In this document: one piece after another, positions 16,067-25,208 of the stretch
How the letters are laid out: every line of letters begins with the position of its first letter
Position numbering within the stretch: the first letter of the stretch is position 1
DNA from: Aequitasia sp047973235
GTDB taxonomy: Bacteria > Bacillota > Clostridia > Lachnospirales > Lachnospiraceae
Reading direction: 5' to 3'
Assembly (NCBI GenBank): GCA_047973235.1
Contig: JBKEBP010000100.1
Span: 1 to 64,000 of the forward strand
Length of the DNA: 64,000 nt
Notes under the pieces: model-generated
Told to the model about the DNA's origin: nothing
Seen by the model: the letters and a program-made list of their open reading frames with translations, nothing else
The model's database searches: none
Program-made: the position numbers and the translations under genes

Positions 16067-17152
16067 ATGACAAAAGTTGATATAATTTCAGGATTTCTTG
16101 GCGCAGGTAAAACTACATATATTAAAGAGCTAATAAACAAAGTATATGAAGGAGAGAAGCTGGTACTTATTGAGAATGAATTTGGAGAAATAGGCATAGA
16201 CGGGGGCTTTTTGAAGGATTCCGGTGTAGAAATTACAGAAATGAACTCGGGATGTATATGCTGCACATTAGTAGGAGATTTTACAAATGCATTAATTGAG
16301 GTTCTCGATACATATAAGCCTGACCGTGTAATCATTGAGCCATCCGGTGTAGGTAAGCTTTCAGATGTGCTTGGGGCCGTTGAAGCGGTAAAAGAAAGGG
16401 CTGATATCGAAATAGAAGGAAGTGTAGCTGTTGTTGATGGTAAAAAGGCAAAAATGTACCTTCAGAACTTTGGTGAGTTTTTTGAAAATCAAGTACAAAG
16501 TGCATCAACTATAGTGGTTAGTAGAACTCAAGATATTAAACCTGAGAAACTTGAAGAATGCATAGAGTTATTAAAGAGCCAAAACCCGGAGGCTGCAATA
16601 ATTACAACGCCTTGGGATGAATTAACTAAAGAAGCAATAATTAATGCTTATAAAGGAAGCAAGGTAAGCTTGATGGAAGACGAACATCATCATGAGCACC
16701 ACGATCACCACCATGAGCACCATGACCACCATGAACATGACGAAGGTTGTGGCTGTGGAGGACATCATCATGACCACGACCATGAGTGTGGCTGTGGAGG
16801 GCATCATGACCATGAGCATGGTGAAGGTTGTGGCTGTGGAGAACATCATCACGAACATGGACATGATCATCATGCGGATGAAGTATTTACCAGTTGGGGT
16901 CAGGAAACACCTCACAAGTATTCAGAGGAAGAGTTGATAGATATACTTAAGGCATTGTCCGGTACGAAGGTATATGGTACAATTCTTCGTGCAAAGGGGA
17001 TCGTTCCAACTATTGAGGGCAGCTGGAAGCAGTTTGATATGGTGCCGGAGGAATATGAACTTAGAGATGGGAGCCCTGATTATACAGGCCGTATCTGTGT
17101 AATAGGAACTGATTTAAAAGAAGATGAGCTAAAGAAAGCATTTCATATATAG
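16067..17152 (+). CDS. CobW/COG0523 GTPase with His/Cys-rich metal-binding segment
   Basis: A G3E-family metallochaperone candidate, 361 aa. The P-loop GFLGAGKT is at 9-16 and the metal motif GCICC at 62-66. Residues about 205-270 are an insert rich in His, Asp and Glu with three CGCG units, likely to bind several Zn or Ni ions, before the CobW C-terminal domain. The usual NKxD guanine motif reads SRTQD, an unusual change. It is 12 bases ahead of a second CobW-like gene with AGGAGAG between, so the two are probably one operon. Metal identity is inferred from family only. Confidence 0.85.
   Translation: MTKVDIISGFLGAGKTTYIKELINKVYEGEKLVLIENEFGEIGIDGGFLKDSGVEITEMNSGCICCTLVGDFTNALIEVLDTYKPDRVIIEPSGVGKLSDVLGAVEAVKERADIEIEGSVAVVDGKKAKMYLQNFGEFFENQVQSASTIVVSRTQDIKPEKLEECIELLKSQNPEAAIITTPWDELTKEAIINAYKGSKVSLMEDEHHHEHHDHHHEHHDHHEHDEGCGCGGHHHDHDHECGCGGHHDHEHGEGCGCGEHHHEHGHDHHADEVFTSWGQETPHKYSEEELIDILKALSGTKVYGTILRAKGIVPTIEGSWKQFDMVPEEYELRDGSPDYTGRICVIGTDLKEDELKKAFHI
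16680..16876 (+). repeat. Internal His/Cys codon repeats
   Basis: Low-complexity coding stretch of CATCAT/CACCAT runs with three copies of TGTGGCTGTGGA, encoding the metal-binding insert. Such repeats can vary in copy number between strains. Confidence 0.75.
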
Positions 17153-17163
17153 GAGAGAAAAAG

Positions 17164-18102
17164 ATGATACCGGTTTATATAGTAACAGGGCTTTTAGAGA
17201 GTGGCAAAACTACATTTATAAAAGAAACGTTGATGACTCAGGAATGGATAGACCCAGGCACGACGGTACTGATATCCTGTGAAGAAGGCGAAACAGATTG
17301 TACAAAAGAGTACTTGGAGAATAGTGAAATAGTAAAGCTTGACTTAGAAGACCAGGAAGAGTTTAATGCTACTTTTTTAAAGAGCGTTGACAAGAATTAT
17401 CAACCAATACAAGTAATAATTGAGTATAATGGAATGTGGGATTTTGATGAGTTTCTTAGTGTTTCTTTTCCCGGGGAGTGGGAGATAGCAGGTGTATATT
17501 CTACAATTAATGGAATAACATTAGATTCATACCTAAAAAACATGAGAAAACTTGTTATGGAACAAACAGCGGAATCAGAACTAATTGTTGTTAATAGATG
17601 TCCGGAGGAGTTTAACAGAGGAAGTTTTAAAAGAGCTATTACAGTTCAAAATCCGATGGCACAAATTATATTTGAAAGACCTGATGGAACGATAATTCAA
17701 CCAACGGAAGAGGATTTGCCATTTGACACAAAGTCAGATAAAGTAAAACTCGAAGATTCAGAGTTTGGAATATGGTATGTAGATGCATACGATAATCCTG
17801 CTAGATACGAAGGTAAAGAAATTACATACCTTGCTCAAGCATTTCGCCCAAAAGAAATGGAAGATAATATGTTTGTTCCGGGAAGGCTTATAATGACATG
17901 CTGTGCCGATGATGTAAGGTTCTATGGATACCCATGTCAAACGAATAGTAAGTTATCATTTAATTCAGGGGATTGGGTAAAGGTAACTGTCAGATTTGAA
18001 AAGGATCCTGATTCTCCCGCAGGAGAAGGAAGACCTCTTATGCAGCTAATAAAGATAAAGACAGGTAAAGAGCCCAAAGAGAAGGTGGTATATCTGAACT
18101 AA
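17164..18102 (+). CDS. CobW-like P-loop protein fused to a TIGR03943/DUF1980-like domain
   Basis: 312 aa. The N-terminus is CobW-like with P-loop GLLESGKT (9-16), but there is no CxCC metal motif and the guanine motif reads NRCPE, so GTPase or metal activity may be altered. From about residue 236 the sequence FVPGRLIMTCCADD (C246-C247) and GDWVKVTVRFE matches what I know of the C-terminal part of the TIGR03943 (YcgQ) family, which normally pairs with a DUF318 permease. No such permease is in the window. It lies in the same operon as the His-rich CobW protein. Function is unknown; a role in metal handling is an inference from the partners. Confidence 0.6.
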   Translation: MIPVYIVTGLLESGKTTFIKETLMTQEWIDPGTTVLISCEEGETDCTKEYLENSEIVKLDLEDQEEFNATFLKSVDKNYQPIQVIIEYNGMWDFDEFLSVSFPGEWEIAGVYSTINGITLDSYLKNMRKLVMEQTAESELIVVNRCPEEFNRGSFKRAITVQNPMAQIIFERPDGTIIQPTEEDLPFDTKSDKVKLEDSEFGIWYVDAYDNPARYEGKEITYLAQAFRPKEMEDNMFVPGRLIMTCCADDVRFYGYPCQTNSKLSFNSGDWVKVTVRFEKDPDSPAGEGRPLMQLIKIKTGKEPKEKVVYLN

Positions 18103-18141
18103 ACAAAGTACTTATACAACATATTATTCATTTTGTTGACG

Positions 18142-18170
18142 TTGAGTATGTCGTGCATATGAGTTATAAT
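18142..18170 (+). promoter_or_regulatory. SigA-type promoter for the C39-like peptidase gene
   Basis: TTGAGT (18142-18147), 17 bp, TATAAT (18165-18170), 45 bases before the ATG. A TTGACG at 18135 is too far from the -10. Confidence 0.6.
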
Positions 18171-18214
18171 ATCCTTTGTAATAAAGAGCAAGATATGAGA
18201 GGTTATATTATAGT

Positions 18215-19117
18215 ATGTCAGGCAAGAGAGAAAGAAGAAAACGACAAGTATTAATACATAAAATAACCATTGCAGTAATTGCTATCGCAATTATTGCACT
18301 TTTTGCGTACCGATTCATTGAAAAAGGTATGGGTACTGACAACAATGAAACTTCAGGTTCTAAGACAACGACTAGTCAAGAAGAGCTAAAAGAGAGTATA
18401 AATGATGACCAAGCATCAAATCAAGCATCAAATCAAGCATCAAATCAAGAAAGCTTAACAGTAGAGGAAAGAAAAGATATTATTAGAGAGCAGGCTTCTC
18501 AAAAGGCATATCCGGATGAGGTGTTCTGGCTTTTGGACAACAATTTAGAGACGGTTTCTTTTGTGGAAAACTATGAGGAGAAAAAGGACGTGGCACCGGC
18601 TGCGGATATAGGTGTAGACTATGAACAGGGAACTATACCCAAACTTTATCAATATGACGAAAGGTGGGGATATACAATTTATGGTGGGTCTATGCTTGCT
18701 CGAACAGGGTGTGGTCCAACGGCCCTTTCGATGGTTCTAATTTATGTAAAAAACGATCCGACAATAACTCCGAATGTAGTTGCCGAGTATTCGCAGGCTA
18801 ATGGATTTGTAGAGGCTGAACATGGAACACAGTGGCAATTAATGACAAATGCAGCAGCTAATTGGGGAGTGAATATAAGTGAAGGAAGCCCGACAGATGA
18901 GGAATGGGTTGGAAAGACACTAAGTGCAGGAAAGCCAATTATATGCAGCATGGGTCCGGGAGATTTTACTACGAGTGGTCACTTTATTGTCTTGACCAAA
19001 TACGAAGATGGTCAGGTTTATCTCCATGATCCATTTCGCGCCTCAAATACAGAGAGAGTATGGACATATGCAGAAATTGCACCACAAATAAAGGCTATGT
19101 GGGCATACTCGCAATAG
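18215..19117 (+). CDS. Membrane-anchored C39-like cysteine peptidase
   Basis: A 300-aa protein with one N-terminal membrane segment (about 13-32) after a very basic start, then a Gln/Ser/Asn-rich stalk and an extracellular papain-like domain of the Peptidase_C39_2 type. Likely catalytic residues are C166 in TGCGPTALSM, H256 in GHFIVL and D272 in HDPF. The family includes cell-wall and bacteriocin-related proteases, but no ABC exporter or precursor peptide is near, so the substrate is unknown. The promoter is good but the ribosome site is weak (GAGAGG about 14 bases before the ATG). The CIRCE of clpB follows and could end its transcript. Confidence 0.7.
   Translation: MSGKRERRKRQVLIHKITIAVIAIAIIALFAYRFIEKGMGTDNNETSGSKTTTSQEELKESINDDQASNQASNQASNQESLTVEERKDIIREQASQKAYPDEVFWLLDNNLETVSFVENYEEKKDVAPAADIGVDYEQGTIPKLYQYDERWGYTIYGGSMLARTGCGPTALSMVLIYVKNDPTITPNVVAEYSQANGFVEAEHGTQWQLMTNAAANWGVNISEGSPTDEEWVGKTLSAGKPIICSMGPGDFTTSGHFIVLTKYEDGQVYLHDPFRASNTERVWTYAEIAPQIKAMWAYSQ
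18411..18446 (+). repeat. Three perfect 12-bp tandem repeats in the peptidase stalk
   Basis: AAGCATCAAATC is repeated three times without change, encoding a repeated four-residue A-S-N-Q unit between membrane anchor and catalytic domain. Copy-number change would alter stalk length but keep frame. Confidence 0.85.
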
Positions 19118-19133
19118 AAGATTACAGACCAAA

Positions 19134-19175
19134 TTAGCACTCGTCACTTGACAGTGCTAATTTTTGTGGTATCAT
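19134..19175 (+). promoter_or_regulatory. CIRCE operator overlapping the clpB promoter
   Basis: TTAGCACTC-9 bases-CAGTGCTAA (19134-19160) matches the HrcA operator CIRCE with one change in the right arm. TTGACA (19148-19153), 16 bp, TATCAT (19170-19175) forms a SigA promoter whose -35 lies inside the operator, so HrcA binding would block it. The arms plus TTTTT (19161-19165) also look like a terminator for the upstream peptidase gene. Confidence 0.85.
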
Positions 19176-19232
19176 TGTTATATGAGTTGTATAACAAACA
19201 ATCACAATCATAAATGCAGGAGGATAAGTACT

Positions 19233-21815
19233 ATGAATATTAATAAATTTACACAGAATTCAGTAGCTGCAGTTCAGGATGTTGAAAAAATAGCTTTGGA
19301 ATATAGTAATCAGGAAATAGACCAAGAACATTTACTTTATGCATTATTGACGCAGGAAGATAGCTTGATACTGAAGTTATTACAAAAAATTGGAATTGAA
19401 AAGAATAATATTTTAAACAGAGTAGAAGAAAGCCTTAGAAAGAGGCCAAAGGTATCCGGAGGCAATCCATATATAAGTGCTGATTTGAATAAGGTTTTAA
19501 TTCATGGAGAAGATGAGGCTAAACATATGGGCGACGAGTACGTATCAGTTGAACATCTATTTCTTTGCCTTATCAAGTATGCAAATAAAGAAATTAAAAA
19601 TATATTAAAGGAAACGGGAATAAGTAGAGACGGATTCTTACAAGCACTATCAGATGTTAGAGGAAACCAAAGGGTGACTAGCGACAATCCGGAGGATACA
19701 TATGATTCACTAAATAAGTATGGTGCGGATTTAGTTGAACGAGCAAGAGAACAAAAGCTCGACCCGGTTATAGGAAGAGACGTTGAAATTCGTAATGTAA
19801 TTAGAATTCTTTCCAGAAAAACGAAGAATAACCCTGTGCTTATAGGCGAACCGGGAGTTGGAAAAACTGCTGTTGTTGAGGGACTTGCACAGCGTATAGT
19901 AAAAGGTGATGTACCGGAAGGACTTAAGGAGAAGACAATATTTTCGCTTGATATGGGGGCATTGATAGCAGGTGCTAAGTATCGAGGAGAGTTTGAAGAG
20001 CGCTTGAAGTCAGTACTGGAAGAAGTGAAGAATTCAGATGGACGTATTATCCTTTTCATAGATGAGCTTCATACCATAGTAGGAGCAGGCAAGACAGACG
20101 GTGCAATGGATGCCGGAAATATGCTAAAGCCAATGCTCGCTAGAGGTGAACTGCACTGTATAGGAGCAACCACTCTTGATGAGTATAGACAATATATTGA
20201 AAAGGATGCGGCGCTTGAGAGAAGGTTTCAACCGGTAATGGTAGAGGAACCTAATGTTGAAGATGCAATATCAATACTTCGTGGACTTAAAGAAAGATAC
20301 GAAGTATTTCATGGAGTTAAGATTACGGATAATGCATTAGTAGCAGCGGCAGTATTATCAGATAGATATATATCAGATAGATTTTTACCGGATAAAGCAA
20401 TTGACCTTGTAGATGAGGCATGTGCACTAATCAAAACAGAGCTTGATTCAATGCCGACAGAGCTTGATGAACTACATAGAAAAATAACACAACTTGAAAT
20501 AGAAGAAGTGGCACTTAAAAAGGAAAAAGACAGACTAAGCAGAGAAAGACTTGATATTATTAAGTCGGAATTGTCAGAACTTAAGGAGAAGTTTGCCGGC
20601 CAAAAGGCACAATGGGACAATGAAAAGGTTGGGGTCGAAAAGGTTCAGAAGATAAGAGAAGAGATAGATAATACCAATAAAGCGATACAGAAAGCACAGC
20701 AATCATATGATCTCGAAAAAGCGGCTGAACTTCAGTATGGAAAGTTACCAAAGTTACAAAAGGAATTGGACAACGAAGAGTCTAAGGTAAAAGACGAGGA
20801 CTATGCACTTGTTCATGAGAGTGTAACTGACGAGGAAATTGCTAAGATTGTTTCGAGATGGACAGGAATCCCGGTAGCTAGACTCAATGAAAGTGAAAGA
20901 AATAAGACATTAAACTTAGCTGATGAATTACATAAGCGGGTAATCGGGCAAGAAGAAGGTGTTGAACTTGTTACTGAGGCGATTATCAGATCTAAAGCAG
21001 GTATAAAGGATCCGACTAAACCGATAGGTTCATTTCTATTTCTAGGTCCTACCGGTGTAGGTAAGACTGAACTTGCAAAAGCACTTGCGCAGAGCCTGTT
21101 TGATGATGAGAGTAATATGGTTCGTATAGATATGAGTGAATATATGGAGAAATATTCAGTATCAAGACTTATAGGAGCACCTCCGGGTTATGTAGGATAT
21201 GATGAAGGTGGACAACTAACAGAAGCAGTCAGAAGAAAGCCTTATAGCGTAGTTTTGTTTGATGAAATAGAAAAGGCTCATCCTGATGTATTTAATGTTT
21301 TACTGCAAGTTCTTGATGATGGACGTATAACGGATTCGCAGGGAAGGACAGTAGACTTCAAGAATACAATACTAATTATGACATCAAATATAGGATCGGG
21401 ATATTTACTGGAAGGAATAGATGAAAACGGCAATGTATCCACTGAAGCAAATGCTCATGTAATGGAAGCACTGCGAGCACATTTTAGACCGGAATTCTTA
21501 AATAGATTAGACGAGATTATTAACTTCAAGCCATTGACTAAAGATAATATTTATGCCATCATTGACTTACTGTTAGGTAGTGTAAATAACCGTCTAAAAG
21601 ATAAAGAAATTTCAATTAAATTAACGAAGACAGCAAAGAAATATGTTGTAGATAGTGGATATGATCCAACATATGGAGCAAGACCACTTAAGAGATTTTT
21701 GCAAAAGCATGTTGAAACACTTGCAGCAAAACTTCTACTTGAAGGTGAATTACATGCAGGTTCGATAATTGAAATTGATTTAGAAAATGGGCAATTAAAA
21801 GCAAGGAGCAAGTAA
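19233..21815 (+). CDS. clpB: Protein disaggregase ClpB (Hsp100)
   Basis: AAA+ chaperone that pulls proteins out of aggregates together with DnaK. From the ATG at 19233 it is 860 aa, the normal length. It has the N-domain (QEHLLYALL), Walker A GEPGVGKT (205-212), the coiled-coil M domain (about 400-520), and second Walker A GPTGVGKT (605-612) with sensor regions. The start is supported by AGGAGG; an in-frame extension to 19164 is rejected. CIRCE control indicates HrcA-regulated heat induction. dinB follows after two bases. Confidence 0.96.
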   Translation: MNINKFTQNSVAAVQDVEKIALEYSNQEIDQEHLLYALLTQEDSLILKLLQKIGIEKNNILNRVEESLRKRPKVSGGNPYISADLNKVLIHGEDEAKHMGDEYVSVEHLFLCLIKYANKEIKNILKETGISRDGFLQALSDVRGNQRVTSDNPEDTYDSLNKYGADLVERAREQKLDPVIGRDVEIRNVIRILSRKTKNNPVLIGEPGVGKTAVVEGLAQRIVKGDVPEGLKEKTIFSLDMGALIAGAKYRGEFEERLKSVLEEVKNSDGRIILFIDELHTIVGAGKTDGAMDAGNMLKPMLARGELHCIGATTLDEYRQYIEKDAALERRFQPVMVEEPNVEDAISILRGLKERYEVFHGVKITDNALVAAAVLSDRYISDRFLPDKAIDLVDEACALIKTELDSMPTELDELHRKITQLEIEEVALKKEKDRLSRERLDIIKSELSELKEKFAGQKAQWDNEKVGVEKVQKIREEIDNTNKAIQKAQQSYDLEKAAELQYGKLPKLQKELDNEESKVKDEDYALVHESVTDEEIAKIVSRWTGIPVARLNESERNKTLNLADELHKRVIGQEEGVELVTEAIIRSKAGIKDPTKPIGSFLFLGPTGVGKTELAKALAQSLFDDESNMVRIDMSEYMEKYSVSRLIGAPPGYVGYDEGGQLTEAVRRKPYSVVLFDEIEKAHPDVFNVLLQVLDDGRITDSQGRTVDFKNTILIMTSNIGSGYLLEGIDENGNVSTEANAHVMEALRAHFRPEFLNRLDEIINFKPLTKDNIYAIIDLLLGSVNNRLKDKEISIKLTKTAKKYVVDSGYDPTYGARPLKRFLQKHVETLAAKLLLEGELHAGSIIEIDLENGQLKARSK

Positions 21816-21817
21816 AT

Positions 21818-23029
21818 GTGTCTATAGTCTTTCATATCGATGTTAATTCGGCATTCCTTAGTTGGAGCGCTGTAGAAAAAATTAAAAGAGGAAGCAATAT
21901 TGATTTGCGAACGATTCCCAGCATTATCGGCGGAGATAAAAAAAGCCGACGGGGAATCGTTCTTGCAAAATCAGTACCTGCCAAGAAATTTGGCATTCAG
22001 ACAGGGGAACCTGTTGTGAATGCCTTTCGCAAGTGTCCAAATTTGGTGATGGAGTCACCAAATCATGAGCTGTATTCGGATTACTCTAAAAGACTAATGG
22101 GTTATATTAGGACTGTCAGTCCAATAATCGAACAGGTAAGTGTTGACGAATGTTATATGGATTATGATGAGAGGATAAGGGGATTCAGCTCTTATTTAGA
22201 GTGCGCGGATACTATTCGCAAAGAGATATATGACAAGTTTGGTTTTACTGTTAATATAGGAATATCCAACAATAAACTTTTGGCAAAGATGGCTTCGGAT
22301 TTCGAAAAACCGGATAAAACACACACACTATTTCCCGAGGAAATAGAAGAGAAAATGTGGTGTCTTCCATTAAGAGATTTGTATATGGCAGGGAAATCCA
22401 GTGTGGCAACTTTCGAAAAACTGGAGATAAAGACGATAGGAGATTTGGCAAAATCTGACCCTAAGTTAATAGAATTACATTTAAAGAGTCATGGGCGAAA
22501 ACTGTGGGAGTATGCGAATGGAATTGCGAATGATGTAATTCGAAGTGAACGGTCTGATGCTAAGGGGATAGGTAACTCAACAACTCTTCCAAGAGATGTT
22601 GTTACTAGAGAAGAAGCAAAAAAAGTGATTAAAGACTTGGCGAGCAGTGTAGGCAGAAGGCTTAGAAAGGCCGGTAAAAAGGCAAGCAGCATAAGTGTTG
22701 AGATTAAATACCATGATTTTGCTAGTAGTTCTCATCAGAAACAGATTGCGGGATTTACAAATGATGATAAGGATATCTACAAGGAAGCATTAGATTTATT
22801 TGACGAGCTTTGGGATAAGGAACCGATACGGCTATTGGGAATACGTACGACTAAACTTACATCGGAAGAAGAGCCTGAACAGCTTAGTCTATTTGACATA
22901 AAAGATGACATGGTACTTTATAATAAGAAAGCTGCAAAAACCAAAAAGGTTGATGAGGCGCTTCTTAAAATCAAAGAAAAGTATGGAGAGAACATTGTAA
23001 CAAGAGGTGAGAAACATGAAAAGAATTAA
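21818..23029 (+). CDS. dinB: Y-family DNA polymerase (Pol IV type)
   Basis: Error-prone translesion polymerase, 403 aa. Catalytic acids are D8 (HIDVNSAF) and D110-E111 (SVDECYMD). The C-terminal QLSLF at 355-359 is a classical sliding-clamp binding motif. The N-terminus reads SAFLSW and lacks a close match to UmuC, so Pol IV is the best name. It starts with GTG behind AAGGAG, two bases after clpB, and overlaps the next gene by 14 bases. No LexA box was seen; transcription would come from the CIRCE-controlled clpB promoter unless an internal promoter was missed. Confidence 0.9.
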   Translation: MSIVFHIDVNSAFLSWSAVEKIKRGSNIDLRTIPSIIGGDKKSRRGIVLAKSVPAKKFGIQTGEPVVNAFRKCPNLVMESPNHELYSDYSKRLMGYIRTVSPIIEQVSVDECYMDYDERIRGFSSYLECADTIRKEIYDKFGFTVNIGISNNKLLAKMASDFEKPDKTHTLFPEEIEEKMWCLPLRDLYMAGKSSVATFEKLEIKTIGDLAKSDPKLIELHLKSHGRKLWEYANGIANDVIRSERSDAKGIGNSTTLPRDVVTREEAKKVIKDLASSVGRRLRKAGKKASSISVEIKYHDFASSSHQKQIAGFTNDDKDIYKEALDLFDELWDKEPIRLLGIRTTKLTSEEEPEQLSLFDIKDDMVLYNKKAAKTKKVDEALLKIKEKYGENIVTRGEKHEKN

Positions 23030-23891
23030 CGTAAGAGAACTATCACTGGATTTATTGGTTGACATCATTGCGGGGATGTTAATTGGAATCGGATTACACA
23101 ATTTTGCATTAAATGCAGAATTTCCGGTTGCCGGATTTTCGGGTATTGCGATTGTGCTTTATCACTTAATCAAGCTTCCGATTGGTATTGGTACATTAAT
23201 ACTAAATGTTCCGGTAGCCATTCTATGCTATAAGTTTTTAGGGAAGACTTTCTTCTTAAAATCAATAAAAACCATGGTTATTTCCTCGATAATCATTGAT
23301 TATATTGCACCTATGTTCCCGGCTTATACCGGAAATAGGCTGCTTGCAGCTATTTGTATGGGAGTTCTTTGTGGAATTGGATATGCAATGATATTTATGC
23401 GTGGATCATCAACCGGAGGTCAAGATTTCATTTCGGTTTCTATTAAACAAGTGCGACCACACATTACTCTTGGAGCAATAACCTTTGCACTTGATATTAT
23501 TACTATAATTATTGGATTTGTTGTAGTATTTAAGGATGTTGACGGATTAATATATGGTGTTATAGTTACGTATTTAATGGCTATGGTTATGGATAAAATT
23601 TTATATGGTTCTAATGAAGGTAAGATGACATTAATCGTAACTAAGAAGGGCGAAGAGGTATCAGAGCTCATTGATGACTATATAGGAAGAGGTTCAACTA
23701 TCATAGAAGGAAGAGGGAGCTATTCTAAAGAAAAGAAGGACATAGTGATGTGTGCCTGCAACAATAAACAGATGTATGTTATCAAGAAAAGGATACATAA
23801 ACTTGATCCCGATGCATTTACTATTATAATGGAGTCTAACGAGGTTGTAGGTGAAGGATTTATCGAAAGTCTAAAAGATGTAGAGATATAG
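23016..23891 (+). CDS. YitT family membrane protein (DUF161/DUF2179)
   Basis: A 291-aa integral membrane protein with five or six helices (about 10-190) and a soluble C-terminal DUF2179 domain (GRGSTIIEGRGSYSKEKKDI region). The transport or other activity of the family is not established. The ATG at 23016 is chosen because AGAGGTG lies just upstream, rather than a GTG nine bases earlier. It overlaps dinB and ends before a bidirectional terminator, closing the clpB cluster. Confidence 0.85.
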   Translation: MKRINVRELSLDLLVDIIAGMLIGIGLHNFALNAEFPVAGFSGIAIVLYHLIKLPIGIGTLILNVPVAILCYKFLGKTFFLKSIKTMVISSIIIDYIAPMFPAYTGNRLLAAICMGVLCGIGYAMIFMRGSSTGGQDFISVSIKQVRPHITLGAITFALDIITIIIGFVVVFKDVDGLIYGVIVTYLMAMVMDKILYGSNEGKMTLIVTKKGEEVSELIDDYIGRGSTIIEGRGSYSKEKKDIVMCACNNKQMYVIKKRIHKLDPDAFTIIMESNEVVGEGFIESLKDVEI

Positions 23892-23927
23892 CTCACAAAA
23901 TTCTATGCAAGACATACAAAAAGTGAA

Positions 23928-23977
23928 AGAGCGTTCCTCAGCGAATATTACCAACATGAGCTGGGGAACTCTCTTTT
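23928..23977. terminator. Bidirectional terminator between yitT and pepT
   Basis: A 15-base stem (23928-23942 with 23960-23974, one mismatch and one G-U) with TTTT on the + side. It serves the converging yitT-like gene and pepT. Confidence 0.7.
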
Positions 23978-23987
23978 CATTAACGAA

Positions 23988-25208
23988 TTACTTTGTAGCA
24001 AATAACTTAACTAATTCAACAATCATTTTGGTTGCAATATCCATGCCTTCTAAGGTTATGTGCTCAAAAGGTCCGTGGTATGCATGACCACCAGTGCCGA
24101 GATTTGGACAAGGAAGATTCATAAAGCTTAGTGTTGCACCATCTGTGCCACCTCTTATGGGCTCAATTATAGGTGTGATTCCGGTATTTATAGCAGCATC
24201 CTTAGCAAAACTAATTAATTGCATGCACGTAGCGATTATCTCTGCCATATTTCTGTATTGGTCTTCAATCTTAAGGGTTACTGTATTTTCTCCCCATTTT
24301 TCATTCATATTCTTTTCGATGTGTTTCAAAGTGCTCTTTCTTGCATCAAAGAGATTTGCATCATGATCACGAACGATGTAATTAAGTGCTGCATTTGCTA
24401 CATCGCCTTCCATGCTTACAAGATGATAGAAACCTTCGTACCCTTCGGTACCTCTTGGTGTTTCCGTTCCAGGAAGCATATTGTTTATTTCCATTGCAAC
24501 AAGGCTTGCATTAATCATAGTATCTTTGGAAGAGCCGGGATGAACACTAACACCTTTTATTTCAAATGTTGCTTTACAAGCGTTGAAGTTTTCATATTGT
24601 ATTTCGCCTTCTGTATCACCATCCAGGGTATATCCATACTTAGCACCAAAGCGCTCAACGTTAAAGTTATGAGCACCAAGTCCTATTTCTTCATCGGGTG
24701 TAAATGCTATGCTTATTGGACCGTGTGGAATATTTTCACTAATAAGTCGTTCTACCATAGTAAGAATTTCTGCAATACCCGCTTTATCATCTGCACCGAG
24801 TATAGTGTTTCCATCGCTGGTGATTAAGGTGCGGCCTTTCAAATCTTTAAGGTACGGAAAATTTTTGGTGCTTAAAGTTAATCCACTATTTCCAAGCGGA
24901 AAATCCTCACCGTTATAGCTTTCAGTTACAATTGGTTTTATTTCATCGGATGTAAAGTCTGCAACGGTATCCATATGTGCGATAAAGCCTATAGCTGTTT
25001 TATCCTCGAACCCCGGTGTAGCAACGAGCTTACCATATAGGTAGCATTTTTCGTCTAAATAGACATCGGTAAGTCCTAACTCTTTCATTTCTATTTCCAG
25101 GATATTTGCAAGATCGAATTGTACTTTTGATGAGGGGACGGTTTTGCTGTTTTCATCACTTGGTGTTTTGATTTGGGTGTATTTTAATAGTCTTTCCAGA
25201 TTTCCCAT
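23988..25208 (-). CDS. pepT: Peptidase T (tripeptide aminopeptidase)
   Basis: Cytoplasmic M20-family zinc exopeptidase that removes the N-terminal residue of tripeptides. 406 aa, standard length. Metal and catalytic residues sit at the positions known for PepT: H78 and D80 in AHMDT, D140 in GADDKAG, E173-E174 in PDEEIG. It is alone on the minus strand, diverging from priA. Amino-acid fermentation would make such peptidases useful, as would the M18 and M16 enzymes elsewhere in the window. Confidence 0.95.
   Translation of the reverse strand: MGNLERLLKYTQIKTPSDENSKTVPSSKVQFDLANILEIEMKELGLTDVYLDEKCYLYGKLVATPGFEDKTAIGFIAHMDTVADFTSDEIKPIVTESYNGEDFPLGNSGLTLSTKNFPYLKDLKGRTLITSDGNTILGADDKAGIAEILTMVERLISENIPHGPISIAFTPDEEIGLGAHNFNVERFGAKYGYTLDGDTEGEIQYENFNACKATFEIKGVSVHPGSSKDTMINASLVAMEINNMLPGTETPRGTEGYEGFYHLVSMEGDVANAALNYIVRDHDANLFDARKSTLKHIEKNMNEKWGENTVTLKIEDQYRNMAEIIATCMQLISFAKDAAINTGITPIIEPIRGGTDGATLSFMNLPCPNLGTGGHAYHGPFEHITLEGMDIATKMIVELVKLFATK

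Noticed and set aside
16622..16937. Long Met/Thr-rich open frames on both strands over the His-rich CobW segment
   Set aside because: They are shadows of CAT/CAC codon repeats and have no ribosome site or homology.
24219..24827. 202-codon open frame on the + strand inside pepT
   Set aside because: It is antisense to the M20 peptidase catalytic core, has no family resemblance and no ribosome site.
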